DNA of 64,000 nt from Pedobacter nototheniae (GTDB taxonomy: Bacteria > Bacteroidota > Bacteroidia > Sphingobacteriales > Sphingobacteriaceae). Below are positions 55,922 to 64,000 of the stretch, in pieces. Position 1 is the first letter of the stretch. Each line of letters opens with the position of its first letter. The notes under the pieces are model-generated. The model was not told the DNA's origin, ran no database searches, and worked only from the letters and a program-made list of their open reading frames with translations. The stretch covers positions 63,305-127,304 of the forward strand of contig NZ_RQRS01000004.1 in NCBI RefSeq assembly GCF_004335085.1. Reading direction: 5' to 3'. Position numbers and translations under genes: made by a program.

Positions 55922-58309
55922 ATGGAAAATCGAAAAAATACCCTCATTGAACCCCTTTGTTATCACTGCGGTGAAGATTTGCCAGAAATTAAATATCAGT
56001 TGGATGGTCATAATTTCTGTTGCGCTGGTTGCCAGGGTGTTTACAAAATCCTTTCAGAAAATAATCTTTGTAATTACTATGCCTACAACGATACCCCCGG
56101 ACAAAAATTAAATGGCGATACACGTTTAGAATATTTAGATGAGCCTAATATTATTGCTCAATTAATTGATTACAGGCACGATCAATCAACTATTGTTACT
56201 TTTTATATACCAGCAATCCATTGCAGTTCTTGTATTTGGCTGTTGGAACATTTATATAAAATTAACCCCGCTATTTTTAGCTCAAGGATAGATTTTCTTA
56301 AAAAACAGGTTACCATAAGTTTTAAACACGAAGAAATTTCACTCAGGCATTTAGTAGAAAGCTTAAATCATATTGGCTACGAGCCATTAATTAGCTTGCA
56401 AGATGTAGTAAAAGCCAATAGCAGCTCGGTAAATAAAACATTGATTTTGAAAATCGCCGTCGCAGGATTTTGCATGGGCAATGTAATGCTGTTTAGCTTT
56501 CCAGAATATTTTGGCCTTTCAGGCTTCGAAAAGCAATTTCAATACCTTTTTGGCTGGCTTAACTTAGCTTTTTCCATTCCTGTTACTTTTTATTGCGGTC
56601 GCGATTACTTTATTTCTGCCTTCATCAGCATAAAACACAAGCATATTAACCTGGATACACCGCTTGCACTTATCATTGCCGTTTTATTTTTAAGAACAGC
56701 TTTTGAGATTGTTTTTAGCACAGGACCAGGATTTGCAGATACATTAACAGGCTTGGTATTTCTGCTTTTAATGGGGAAATGGCTTAAACAAAGAACTTAC
56801 CATCATATTTCTTTCGATCGTGATTACCGCTCTTACTTTCCTATTGCTGTAACTACGCTGGTAGATGGTAAGGAAAAACCAGTTTCTATTAATGAAATTC
56901 AAATAGGAGATAGGCTTTGGATTAGAAATGGAGAGTTGGTTCCAGCTGATGCAATTTTAATGAAAGGAGATGCATGGATGGATATGAGTTTTGTAACTGG
57001 CGAATCAGAGCCGGTGCATCACGTGCTTGGCGAAATTATTTATGCCGGAGGGAAACAAACTGCTGGGGCAATTGAGTTGGAAGTAATTAAACCTGTATCG
57101 CAGAGTTATTTAACAGGTTTGTGGAACCACGAACATTATGCTCAAGATAAAAACAAACAAAACTTTAACGATCGTATAGCAAAATATTTTAGCCTCGGTG
57201 TTTTCCTTATTGCTTTCGCGGCAACAGGATATTGGCTATTTCAAAATGATAGTCATAAAGCATGGGCAGCATTTACCGCAGTTATTATCGTGGCTTGCCC
57301 TTGTGTATTGGCATTGAGCACACCATTTACTTTATCGGCCATTTTATCGGTTTTTGATAAACAAGGGTTTTATGTTAAAAATACAGATGCCGTTGAAGCC
57401 CTTGCTGCTTGTGATACCATTGTTTTTGATAAAACAGGAACGTTGACCAGTGCAGAGCATGCCGAATTAAATTTTAATGGCGTGCTAACTTATGGCGAAA
57501 AAATGTTAGTGGCTTCTTTGCTTCGAAATTCTTCACACCCACTTAGCAGGCATATTTTAAAGGATTTAAGAGTCGATCAGTTTTACGCCATTACAGATTA
57601 TGAGGAAATTTCTGGACAGGGATTAAAAGGAAAAGTTAACAAACAGACGATTTGTATAGGACAAATTTCCTTAATGCCACAAGATATTAAAAACTTGAAT
57701 GGAAGTGGAGTTCACGTTATGATTGATGATATGTATAAGGGATGCTTTGTTATTCAGCAAGAGTGGCGTAAGGATTTGAATATACTGCTTTCTCATTTAA
57801 ACAATCACTTTAGTCTGCAAGTTTTATCAGGCGATAGCGATAAGGATAAGGAGGTTTTGAAAGAGATTTTTCCATCAGAAGCTAAAATAAAATTCAGACA
57901 AAGCCCGCACCAAAAGTTGAATGCTATTTTAGAGTTGCAACAACAAGGCAAACAAGTTATGATGCTTGGAGATGGTTTAAATGATGCAGGGGCGCTAAAA
58001 CAAAGTAATTTCGGTATTGCCCTTACAGATAATATAAACAATTTTACACCCGGTTGCGATGCAATTTTAAAGGGCGATTCTCTGCAAAAACTCCCCAAGT
58101 TTATTAGTTTAAGTAAGGATGGTTTAAAAATCATTAAAGCAAGTTTCGCAATTGCTACGGCTTACAACTGTATCGGGATTTATTATGCCGTACAAGGTAC
58201 ACTTTACCCACTGGTAGCTGCGGTGTTAATGCCAATTAGTACCATTACCATTATTTGCTTTACCACATTTGCAACCCGCTTTTTTGCACGTAAACACAAA
58301 CTTATATGA
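55922..58309 (+). CDS. ccoI: Copper-type P-type ATPase for cbb3 oxidase assembly
   Basis: 795 residues of the P1B ATPase family. The N-terminus has a Cys-rich pre-domain (CYHCGED and FCCAGCQGVY) and a heavy-metal domain with HCSSCIWLLE. The membrane metal motif is C459-P460-C461, and phosphorylation Asp503 lies in DKTGTLT; GDGLNDAGAL is the hinge. CcoI/FixI delivers copper for the CuB centre of CcoN. The stop overlaps the ccoS start (ATGA). Confidence 0.93.
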   Translation: MENRKNTLIEPLCYHCGEDLPEIKYQLDGHNFCCAGCQGVYKILSENNLCNYYAYNDTPGQKLNGDTRLEYLDEPNIIAQLIDYRHDQSTIVTFYIPAIHCSSCIWLLEHLYKINPAIFSSRIDFLKKQVTISFKHEEISLRHLVESLNHIGYEPLISLQDVVKANSSSVNKTLILKIAVAGFCMGNVMLFSFPEYFGLSGFEKQFQYLFGWLNLAFSIPVTFYCGRDYFISAFISIKHKHINLDTPLALIIAVLFLRTAFEIVFSTGPGFADTLTGLVFLLLMGKWLKQRTYHHISFDRDYRSYFPIAVTTLVDGKEKPVSINEIQIGDRLWIRNGELVPADAILMKGDAWMDMSFVTGESEPVHHVLGEIIYAGGKQTAGAIELEVIKPVSQSYLTGLWNHEHYAQDKNKQNFNDRIAKYFSLGVFLIAFAATGYWLFQNDSHKAWAAFTAVIIVACPCVLALSTPFTLSAILSVFDKQGFYVKNTDAVEALAACDTIVFDKTGTLTSAEHAELNFNGVLTYGEKMLVASLLRNSSHPLSRHILKDLRVDQFYAITDYEEISGQGLKGKVNKQTICIGQISLMPQDIKNLNGSGVHVMIDDMYKGCFVIQQEWRKDLNILLSHLNNHFSLQVLSGDSDKDKEVLKEIFPSEAKIKFRQSPHQKLNAILELQQQGKQVMMLGDGLNDAGALKQSNFGIALTDNINNFTPGCDAILKGDSLQKLPKFISLSKDGLKIIKASFAIATAYNCIGIYYAVQGTLYPLVAAVLMPISTITIICFTTFATRFFARKHKLI

Positions 58310-58485
58310 ACATTTTATACTTTTTAGTTTGCTGCAGTGTTTTTATGGCTGTAATTTTTCTAGCTGCCTTTTTCTGGGCATCAAAAACCGGTCAGCACGA
58401 TGATGTTTATACCCCTGGTGTACGCATTCTATTTGATGATGAGGCTGAAAGCGAAAAAAGTGAAGAAGATCACTTTTCGGCCTAA
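58306..58485 (+). CDS. ccoS: cbb3 oxidase assembly protein CcoS
   Basis: A 59-residue single-span protein (MNILYFLVCCSVFMAVIFLA as the start of the helix), followed by FFWASKTGQHDD and an acidic tail. CcoS is needed for insertion of haem and copper into the oxidase. The start overlaps ccoI by four bases. The coding sequence near its end (58456-58477) also contains Crp/Fnr operator 3. Confidence 0.9.
   Translation: MNILYFLVCCSVFMAVIFLAAFFWASKTGQHDDVYTPGVRILFDDEAESEKSEEDHFSA
58456..58477. promoter_or_regulatory. Crp/Fnr-type operator 3, inside the end of ccoS
   Basis: AAAAGTGAA-GAAG-ATCACTTTT, one mismatch in the left half from the perfect core. The centre (58466.5) is exactly 51.5 bases before the -7 element TACCTTTG at 58518. 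It lies within codons for the acidic CcoS tail, so coding and regulation overlap. Confidence 0.8.
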
Positions 58486-58496
58486 TCGCCATCACC

Positions 58497-58525
58497 TTTG
58501 GGCAATGCCCCGCTAAATACCTTTG
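58497..58525 (+). promoter_or_regulatory. Promoter of ccoNOQPGH
   Basis: TTTG at 58497 and TACCTTTG at 58518 (perfect TAnnTTTG) with a 17-base spacer, 36 bases before the ccoNO start. Confidence 0.7.
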
Positions 58526-58560
58526 AACTATAAAAACGAACAAAACAATTTCTATTAATT

Positions 58561-60702
58561 ATGCAGTTAGAAAAATTTACTTACGATAACAAGATCGTTC
58601 GCAACTTTGGAATAGCCACCTTAGTTTGGGGGATCGTAGGAATGACGGTTGGGCTGCTTGCAGCTATGCAACTATTTAAACCCGCCATGAATTTGGGTAA
58701 CCAATACACCACTTTTGGTAGAATTAGGCCCCTACACACCAATGCTGTAATATTTGCCTTTGTTGGAAATGCCATTTTTATGGGCGTTTATTATTCTCTA
58801 CAACGTTTACTTAAAGCTCGCATGTTTAGCGATGTGCTTAGTAAAATTCACTTTTGGGGCTGGCAACTTATTATTGTGGCAGCAGCAATTACCTTACCTT
58901 TAGGTTTTACTACGTCACATGAATATGCTGAGTTAGAATGGCCTATAGATATTGCTATTACCGTTATTTGGGTAGTATTTGGCGTAAACATGTTCGGTAC
59001 AATTATTAAACGCCGAGAACGCCACCTGTATGTAGCCATTTGGTTTTACATTGCAACTTTTGTAACCATTGCCGTACTGCATATTGTTAATTCGTTCGAG
59101 TTACCTATTTCATTCTTAAAAAGTTATTATGTGTATGCTGGCGTACAAGATGCGCTTGTACAATGGTGGTATGGGCATAATGCGGTAGCATTTTTCTTAA
59201 CCACACCGTATTTAGGAATGATGTACTATTTCTTGCCTAAAATGGCCGGAAGACCTGTGTATTCATATAAATTGAGTATTCTGCACTTTTGGTCGTTAAT
59301 TTTTATCTACATCTGGGCAGGTCCCCATCATTTATTGTACACCTCGCTTCCAGGATGGGCACAATCATTAGGTGTTGCCTTTTCAATTATGCTAATTGCA
59401 CCAAGCTGGGGTGGTATGATTAATGGTTTACTTACATTGAGAGGGGCATGGGATAAAGTTAGAGAAGATGTTACCTTAAAATTTATGGTTGTAGCCCTTA
59501 CAGCGTATGGTATGGCTACTTTTGAAGGGCCACTTTTGTCCCTAAAGCAAATTAATGGCGTTGCGCACTTTACCGATTGGATTGTTGCACACGTACATGT
59601 TGGCGCACTAGGCTGGAATGGTTTCTTAACCTTTGGTGTACTTTACTGGTTAATACCAAGAATTTATAAAACCACACTTTACTCTAAAAAACTTGCAGGT
59701 TTTCACTTCTGGATAGGCACTTTAGGTATTCTATTTTATGCTATCCCGATGTATTGGGCAGGTTTTACCCAAGGTTTAATGTGGAAAGAATTTACCCCAG
59801 AAGGTTTACTTAAATACCCTAACTTTTTAGCTACAACACTGCAAATTATACCAATGCATATTTTACGCTCAATTGGTGGCGCACTTTACTTAACTGGTGT
59901 AATTGTAATGACTTACAATTTGGCTAAAACCATGCTAGGAGCTAAACTGGTAGCCAACGAACCTGCCGAAGCAATGCCACTTGAAAAAGTAATTGTTGAT
60001 AGCTCTCCTGCTGATAAGGCTTGGCACCGTGTTTTAGAACGTAAACCAATGAAATTCATGGTACTATCCCTAATTATAATTTTAATAGGGGGTATGGTAG
60101 AAATGATGCCAACGTTTACCATTCAATCAAATGTGCCAACTATTGCCAGTGTAAAACCTTATAGTGCGCTTGAGTTACAAGGTAGAGATCTTTACATTAG
60201 AGAGGGTTGCGTCAACTGTCACTCACAAACAGTGCGCCCTTTCCGTTCAGAAACAGAACGTTATGGGGAATATAGCAAAGCAGGAGAATTTGTTTACGAC
60301 CATCCATTTTTATGGGGAAGTAAACGCACCGGACCAGATTTACATCGTGTAGGTGGTAAATATTCTGACGCTTGGCATTATAATCACCTTGTTGATCCAA
60401 CATCTATGTCGCCAGGCAGTATTATGCCGCCATACCCTTGGTTAATTGAACAGAAACTAGATATAAGTACAACGCCTGCTAAAATAAGGGCGATGCAAAC
60501 CTTGGGAGTGCCATATCCGGATGGCTTTGATAAACATGCCAACGACCAGCTAAAAATGCAGGCAGAAAAAATTGCTGCCGAATTAAAACAGAATAATATT
60601 AAGGTAAAAAGCGATAGAGAGATTGTAGCCATTATAGCTTATCTGCAGCGCCTTGGAACTGATATTAAAGCAAATAAAGAAGAAATTCCATCAAACCAAT
60701 AA
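58561..60702 (+). CDS. ccoNO: cbb3-type cytochrome c oxidase, CcoN-CcoO fusion
   Basis: 713 residues. Residues 1 to about 480 are the 12-helix haem-copper subunit CcoN: metal-ligand motifs RPLHTNAVIF, WWYGHNAVAFF, AGPHHLLYT and VAHVHVGALGWNG are all present. A hydrophobic span near 500-520 leads into the CcoO haem-c domain with C550-V-N-C-H and the methionine-rich SPGSIMPPYPWL. In proteobacteria these are two proteins; here one chain joins them, as known for other Bacteroidota. It reduces oxygen with high affinity and pumps protons. Confidence 0.94.
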   Translation: MQLEKFTYDNKIVRNFGIATLVWGIVGMTVGLLAAMQLFKPAMNLGNQYTTFGRIRPLHTNAVIFAFVGNAIFMGVYYSLQRLLKARMFSDVLSKIHFWGWQLIIVAAAITLPLGFTTSHEYAELEWPIDIAITVIWVVFGVNMFGTIIKRRERHLYVAIWFYIATFVTIAVLHIVNSFELPISFLKSYYVYAGVQDALVQWWYGHNAVAFFLTTPYLGMMYYFLPKMAGRPVYSYKLSILHFWSLIFIYIWAGPHHLLYTSLPGWAQSLGVAFSIMLIAPSWGGMINGLLTLRGAWDKVREDVTLKFMVVALTAYGMATFEGPLLSLKQINGVAHFTDWIVAHVHVGALGWNGFLTFGVLYWLIPRIYKTTLYSKKLAGFHFWIGTLGILFYAIPMYWAGFTQGLMWKEFTPEGLLKYPNFLATTLQIIPMHILRSIGGALYLTGVIVMTYNLAKTMLGAKLVANEPAEAMPLEKVIVDSSPADKAWHRVLERKPMKFMVLSLIIILIGGMVEMMPTFTIQSNVPTIASVKPYSALELQGRDLYIREGCVNCHSQTVRPFRSETERYGEYSKAGEFVYDHPFLWGSKRTGPDLHRVGGKYSDAWHYNHLVDPTSMSPGSIMPPYPWLIEQKLDISTTPAKIRAMQTLGVPYPDGFDKHANDQLKMQAEKIAAELKQNNIKVKSDREIVAIIAYLQRLGTDIKANKEEIPSNQ

Positions 60703-60707
60703 AATAT

Positions 60708-60890
60708 ATGTTCAATCAGATAAAAAACTTAGCAGGGGGCGAATTGTACCTGATCAGCTCACTGATTATGTTCATGGTATTTTTCATTATCGTAGCCATT
60801 TACCTCCTTAAATTAAATAAAGGACACATTCAACTGATGAGTCAATTGCCAATCGAAGACAACCAAACCAATGAATATGAAGAAGATTAA
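60708..60890 (+). CDS. ccoQ: cbb3 oxidase small subunit CcoQ
   Basis: 60 residues with a single hydrophobic helix (about 16-38) and an acidic end. Position between ccoNO and ccoP matches CcoQ/FixQ, which stabilises the complex. It starts 5 nt after ccoNO and overlaps ccoP by 20 nt. Confidence 0.82.
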   Translation: MFNQIKNLAGGELYLISSLIMFMVFFIIVAIYLLKLNKGHIQLMSQLPIEDNQTNEYEED

Positions 60891-61824
60891 ATTACTGTTT
60901 TTACTTTCATGCTGGTCTGTAATTGCATTTGCCGATGAAAAGGCTGCACCTGTACCAACAACTTCGTCAGAGCCAAGTTTGTTGGGTTTAACAAGTTCTG
61001 AGTTATTAATTACAATGTCCTTACTTTTTATGCTGGTGTTGCTTTTTGTAACCATTACGCTGCTTAATGCTTTTAAAGTTATGTATCGTGAGCAGCTTAA
61101 TCCAACACCTTTTACTGCCCCAGTTAAGGAGCCTAAGTTGGATTACGATAGTTGGTTGAAAACCAAACATAAAAAGGCTTCTATATGGACCAAACTTTTA
61201 AGTTTAAAGCCAATGGAGGAGGAGAAGGATTTGGAGATAGATCATGCTTATGATGGCATTAAGGAACTGAATAATCCAGTACCCACATGGTTTAATGTAT
61301 TGTTTTTTGGAACCATGTTCTTCGCCGCAGGTTATTTGTTTTACTACCATATTGGTGGTTATGGAGATCTTCAGGATAAAGAATATGAACACGAAATGGT
61401 AAAGGCCCAGGAAGAAAAAGCTGCATATTTAGAAAAATCAGCCAATACAATTGATGAAAACTCTGTAAAGTTTGATAACACAGAAAGTGTTGTAAATGAA
61501 GGTAAAAATATATTTACAGGTAACTGTGTGGTTTGCCACGGTGATAAGGGACAAGGACTTATCGGTCCGAATTTAACAGATGATTATTGGTTGCACGGTG
61601 GTGGAATTAATAATGTGTTTAAAACCATTAAATATGGTGTACCTGAAAAAGGTATGATTAGCTGGGAGAAAAATCTAACACCAAAACAAATTAGTGCTGT
61701 AGCAAACTATATTTTAAGTCTGCATGGTACTAATCCAGCTGGAGCGAAAGCACCACAAGGTGAAAAATACGAAGAAAAGGATGTACAGGACAATGCCATG
61801 AAAGAAGATGCTACAAAAAAGTAA
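60871..61824 (+). CDS. ccoP: cbb3 oxidase subunit CcoP, single haem c
   Basis: 317 residues. A cleavable-looking N-terminal segment (LFLLSCWSVIAFAD), a helix near 48-70, another near 145-165 (NVLFFGTMFFAAGYLFYYH core) and one cytochrome c domain (about 205-290) with C219-V-V-C-H and the Met ligand in KGMISW. Proteobacterial CcoP has two haem domains; this has only one. It passes electrons to CcoNO. Confidence 0.9.
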   Translation: MNMKKIKLLFLLSCWSVIAFADEKAAPVPTTSSEPSLLGLTSSELLITMSLLFMLVLLFVTITLLNAFKVMYREQLNPTPFTAPVKEPKLDYDSWLKTKHKKASIWTKLLSLKPMEEEKDLEIDHAYDGIKELNNPVPTWFNVLFFGTMFFAAGYLFYYHIGGYGDLQDKEYEHEMVKAQEEKAAYLEKSANTIDENSVKFDNTESVVNEGKNIFTGNCVVCHGDKGQGLIGPNLTDDYWLHGGGINNVFKTIKYGVPEKGMISWEKNLTPKQISAVANYILSLHGTNPAGAKAPQGEKYEEKDVQDNAMKEDATKK

Positions 61825-63181
61825 TGAATCGAATAAAAGCAAGGGTAGAGAATTTATCTACCCTAAAAAACCAACAGGTAAATTATACAATTACCGTAAA
61901 GGGGTAAGTTATGTGTTGTTGGCGCTTTTATTTTCTTCACCTTTTTTAAAATTTAGAGGAGAACAACTTGTATTACTTAATTTTTTAGAACGCAAATTTG
62001 TTTTCTTTGGATTAATCTTTACCCCCCAAGATTTCTATCTTTTTGCACTGGCCATGCTAATCTTTATCATGTTCATTGTATGCTTTACAGTGGTTTTGGG
62101 CAGACTCTGGTGCGGATGGGTTTGCCCTCAAACCATCTTTATGGAGATGGTTTTCCGAAGAATTGAATATTGGATTGAAGGCGATGCCAATAAACAAAGA
62201 AAATTGGATCAGCAAAGCTGGAACACAGAAAAGATTGTTAAAAAGGGCAGCAAGCATTTTCTCTTTATGCTTATATCATTTTGTATTGCCAACACTTTTC
62301 TAGCCTATATTATCGGTTCAGATTTGTTAATTAAAATTATCACTGAGCCCGTTACAAGTCATCTATCAGGTTTTATATCTATTTGGCTTTTCACCTTTAT
62401 TTTTTACGGCATTTTTGCTTATGTAAGAGAGGTAGTTTGTACTGTAATTTGTCCTTATGGTAGGTTGCAAGGTGTTTTGCTCGATAATCAAAGCTTAGTT
62501 GTAGCTTATGATTCTAGTCGTGGAGAGCCTCGTGGGCGCATTCAGAAAAATATTTCTAATACCCATTTGGGCGATTGCATTGATTGTGGTCTTTGTGTAC
62601 AAGTTTGCCCAACCGGTATTGATATTCGTAAAGGTACGCAGCTAGAATGCGTAAACTGTACCGCCTGTATTGATGCCTGCAATGATGTAATGCTTAAAAT
62701 AGAACGACCACCATCTTTAATTGGTTTTTACAATCAAGATTATATTCAGCATAAAAAACCATATAAAATCGGCTTAAAATCTTTAGGCTATGCTGCTGTA
62801 CTTTTTGTGGTATTGCTTGTGTTTTCTTCCTTAATTTATAAAAGAGAAAATGTTCAAACAACAGTGCTTCGGGCTAGCGGTACATTATATCAAAATAGGG
62901 CAGATGGAAAGGTAAGTAATCTTTACAATGCAGAGCTGATTAACAAAACTAATAAAGCTTTTAAATTTCAGTTTAAACCCAAAAATGAAGGCGATGAAAT
63001 TGAGTTTATTCAAAAAGCGACCGTACTGCCAAAAGAAGGTACTGTACAAATTACATTTTTCCTTATTCGCAAGCAAAACTACATTAAGGCTTATAAAAGC
63101 GATGCAGAGTTTGAAGTAATTGCCAATGGAAAGGTGTTAAGTAATGCTACAACTAGTTTTTTTGCACAGCCTGATAATTAA
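61808..63181 (+). CDS. ccoG: cbb3 oxidase accessory protein CcoG (RdxA/FixG), polyferredoxin
   Basis: 457 residues with membrane spans (near 35-55, 75-97, 150-172, 185-208, 322-342). Ferredoxin motifs are C-I-D-C-G-L-C-V-Q-V-C-P and CVNCTACIDAC, and CGWVCPQ is the family landmark. The C-terminus (about 345-457) is an immunoglobulin-like extracytoplasmic domain. CcoG helps to reduce copper for CcoN assembly. It overlaps ccoP by 17 nt. Confidence 0.93.
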   Translation: MLQKSNESNKSKGREFIYPKKPTGKLYNYRKGVSYVLLALLFSSPFLKFRGEQLVLLNFLERKFVFFGLIFTPQDFYLFALAMLIFIMFIVCFTVVLGRLWCGWVCPQTIFMEMVFRRIEYWIEGDANKQRKLDQQSWNTEKIVKKGSKHFLFMLISFCIANTFLAYIIGSDLLIKIITEPVTSHLSGFISIWLFTFIFYGIFAYVREVVCTVICPYGRLQGVLLDNQSLVVAYDSSRGEPRGRIQKNISNTHLGDCIDCGLCVQVCPTGIDIRKGTQLECVNCTACIDACNDVMLKIERPPSLIGFYNQDYIQHKKPYKIGLKSLGYAAVLFVVLLVFSSLIYKRENVQTTVLRASGTLYQNRADGKVSNLYNAELINKTNKAFKFQFKPKNEGDEIEFIQKATVLPKEGTVQITFFLIRKQNYIKAYKSDAEFEVIANGKVLSNATTSFFAQPDN

Positions 63182-63193
63182 ATAATTAAAGAA

Positions 63194-63628
63194 ATGAATA
63201 TGAACTGGGGAACAAAAATTGTGATGGGCATGGTTACTTTCATGCTATTTATCGTGGGGATGGTTATTTACATGTTCGTTGTACACGGAAGGGATGCACT
63301 TATAGAAGAAAATTACTATGAAAAAGGTATCAACTATAATGAAGAATATAACGCCAAACAAAATACAATAAACGATAACGCCCAACCAAATATTCAAATT
63401 AATAAGCAACAAATTATCATTAGCCTAAAAGATAGTGCAAGCTACAAACTAGTTTTAATGCGAGCTGCCAACAATGCCGATGACCTAAAGTACGAAGGGA
63501 ATACCATTGGCGCATCCAATTTAATTTTAATAGATAGAAATAAAATGGGCAAGGGGCTTTGGTTTCTAAATCTTCAGTGGCAACTGGGCAAAAAAGAATA
63601 CCAATTTAAAAAGAACATTATGCTATGA
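63194..63628 (+). CDS. ccoH: FixH/CcoH-family cbb3 assembly protein
   Basis: 144 residues with one N-terminal helix (about 8-30) and a periplasmic beta domain. FVVHGRDALIEENYYEKG is the conserved FixH phrase that follows the helix. It lies in its usual place after ccoG, 12 nt downstream, and its stop overlaps the next start (ATGA). Confidence 0.9.
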   Translation: MNMNWGTKIVMGMVTFMLFIVGMVIYMFVVHGRDALIEENYYEKGINYNEEYNAKQNTINDNAQPNIQINKQQIIISLKDSASYKLVLMRAANNADDLKYEGNTIGASNLILIDRNKMGKGLWFLNLQWQLGKKEYQFKKNIML

Positions 63629-64000
63629 TAAGCTATTTGCCTTTAGCGTTTATAATGGGCTTATTGGGCAGTTTACATTGCGCTGTAATGTGTGGCCCAT
63701 TAATGTTGGGATTACCTTTTCAAAAAAATAAGCTAATAAATACTGCATTTCAATTATTGATTTACCAGTTTGGCAGGATCTTAATTTACACATCGTTAGG
63801 TTTCATTGTTGGTGCTTTAGGCAGTAGTTTAAGGGTTTTTAGTAACCAAAAAAGTCTTAGTATTTTAATTGGTGCTATTCTTATCCTTTTTACTATTTTA
63901 CATTTAAGTGCAGCTTACCAAAAAAAGCTAAATGGCTTTCAGCTTATCCTAATAAAACCCATTAGTAAAATGATGGCTAAAGTTTTTAAATTGCCATTTT
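63625..64000 (+). CDS. TauE/SafE-like (CcoH-linked) membrane protein, cut by window end
   Basis: The first 125 residues read from ATG 63625, which overlaps the ccoH stop, to the window end. The opening AFIMGLLGSLHCAVMCGPL is the signature of the sulfite exporter TauE/SafE (UreH-like) proteins that end cbb3 clusters in Bacteroidota. The Cys in HCAVMCGP could bind copper. Several helices follow. It is a partial gene only because the window stops. Confidence 0.85.
   Translation, partial: MISYLPLAFIMGLLGSLHCAVMCGPLMLGLPFQKNKLINTAFQLLIYQFGRILIYTSLGFIVGALGSSLRVFSNQKSLSILIGAILILFTILHLSAAYQKKLNGFQLILIKPISKMMAKVFKLPF

Noticed and set aside
57805..58134. Minus-strand open frame of 109 codons
   Set aside because: It is the shadow of ccoI, whose motifs run through this interval.
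58343..58543. Minus-strand open frame of 66 codons over ccoS
   Set aside because: The plus-strand ccoS frame matches a known family, starts with an ATGA overlap and ends before a promoter. The minus frame crosses that promoter and has no features.

Overview
The window is AT-rich DNA from a Bacteroidota genome, most likely a Sphingobacteriaceae member close to Pedobacter. The reasons are two SusC/SusD pairs, lipoprotein signals of the CKK type, CarboxypepD_reg-type outer-membrane proteins, promoters matching the Bacteroidota form TTTG-N(17-23)-TAnnTTTG, a fused CcoN-CcoO oxidase subunit and a full sphingolipid pathway. No rRNA, tRNA, insertion sequence or CRISPR array was seen. These are readings by eye; no database search was run.

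Region 1 (322-11237) is a tightly packed ten-gene operon that appears to encode the whole route to inositol phosphorylceramide. It holds serine palmitoyltransferase, a GNAT-fold candidate bacterial ceramide synthase, an SDR candidate ceramide reductase, myo-inositol-1-phosphate synthase, a PgpA-like phosphatase, a GtrA-like membrane protein, a DUF5686-type outer-membrane barrel, a CDP-alcohol phosphotransferase with an extra C-terminal domain, an FA2H-like hydroxylase and an AUR1/PAP2-like transferase. An FtsX/MacB-type ABC permease follows.

Region 2 (13796-14520) is non-coding. Two copies of a structured, MITE-like element of about 157 bp with 15-bp terminal inverted repeats are interleaved with a 21-bp minisatellite.

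Region 3 (14521-24269) has two secreted sulfatases, a BlaI/BlaR1-type repressor and protease pair, a TonB-dependent receptor whose promoter carries a BlaI-like palindrome, a DUF4861-like secreted protein and a small membrane protein. An OmpA lipoprotein, a CDF metal transporter and a hypothetical protein follow on the minus strand.

Region 4 (26345-45931) is a polysaccharide-utilisation locus. Three CAAACGTTTG operators lie ahead of a CHRD lipoprotein, two SusC/SusD pairs, a metzincin-like protease, a GH20 hexosaminidase, a GH29 fucosidase, a GH2 beta-galactosidase-like enzyme and a PfkB sugar kinase. This enzyme set fits fucosylated, galactose- and HexNAc-containing glycoprotein glycans.

Region 5 (45937-48612) holds an Hsp70-like ATPase without its substrate domain and three small proteins of unknown function.

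Region 6 (48869-64000) is a low-oxygen respiration island. It has a Crp/Fnr regulator, a Cys-rich protein of unknown function, a FixL-like haem-PAS histidine kinase, a REC-CRP fused response regulator, a truncated D-2-hydroxyacid-dehydrogenase-like protein with a Cys-rich tail, hemN and ccoI-ccoS-ccoNO-ccoQ-ccoP-ccoG-ccoH. A TauE/SafE-like gene is cut by the window end. Three Crp/Fnr-type palindromes (GTGAT-N4-ATCAC) occur in the island, each centred exactly 51.5 bp upstream of a TAnnTTTG element, and they define a small regulon that includes the unknown Cys-rich protein.
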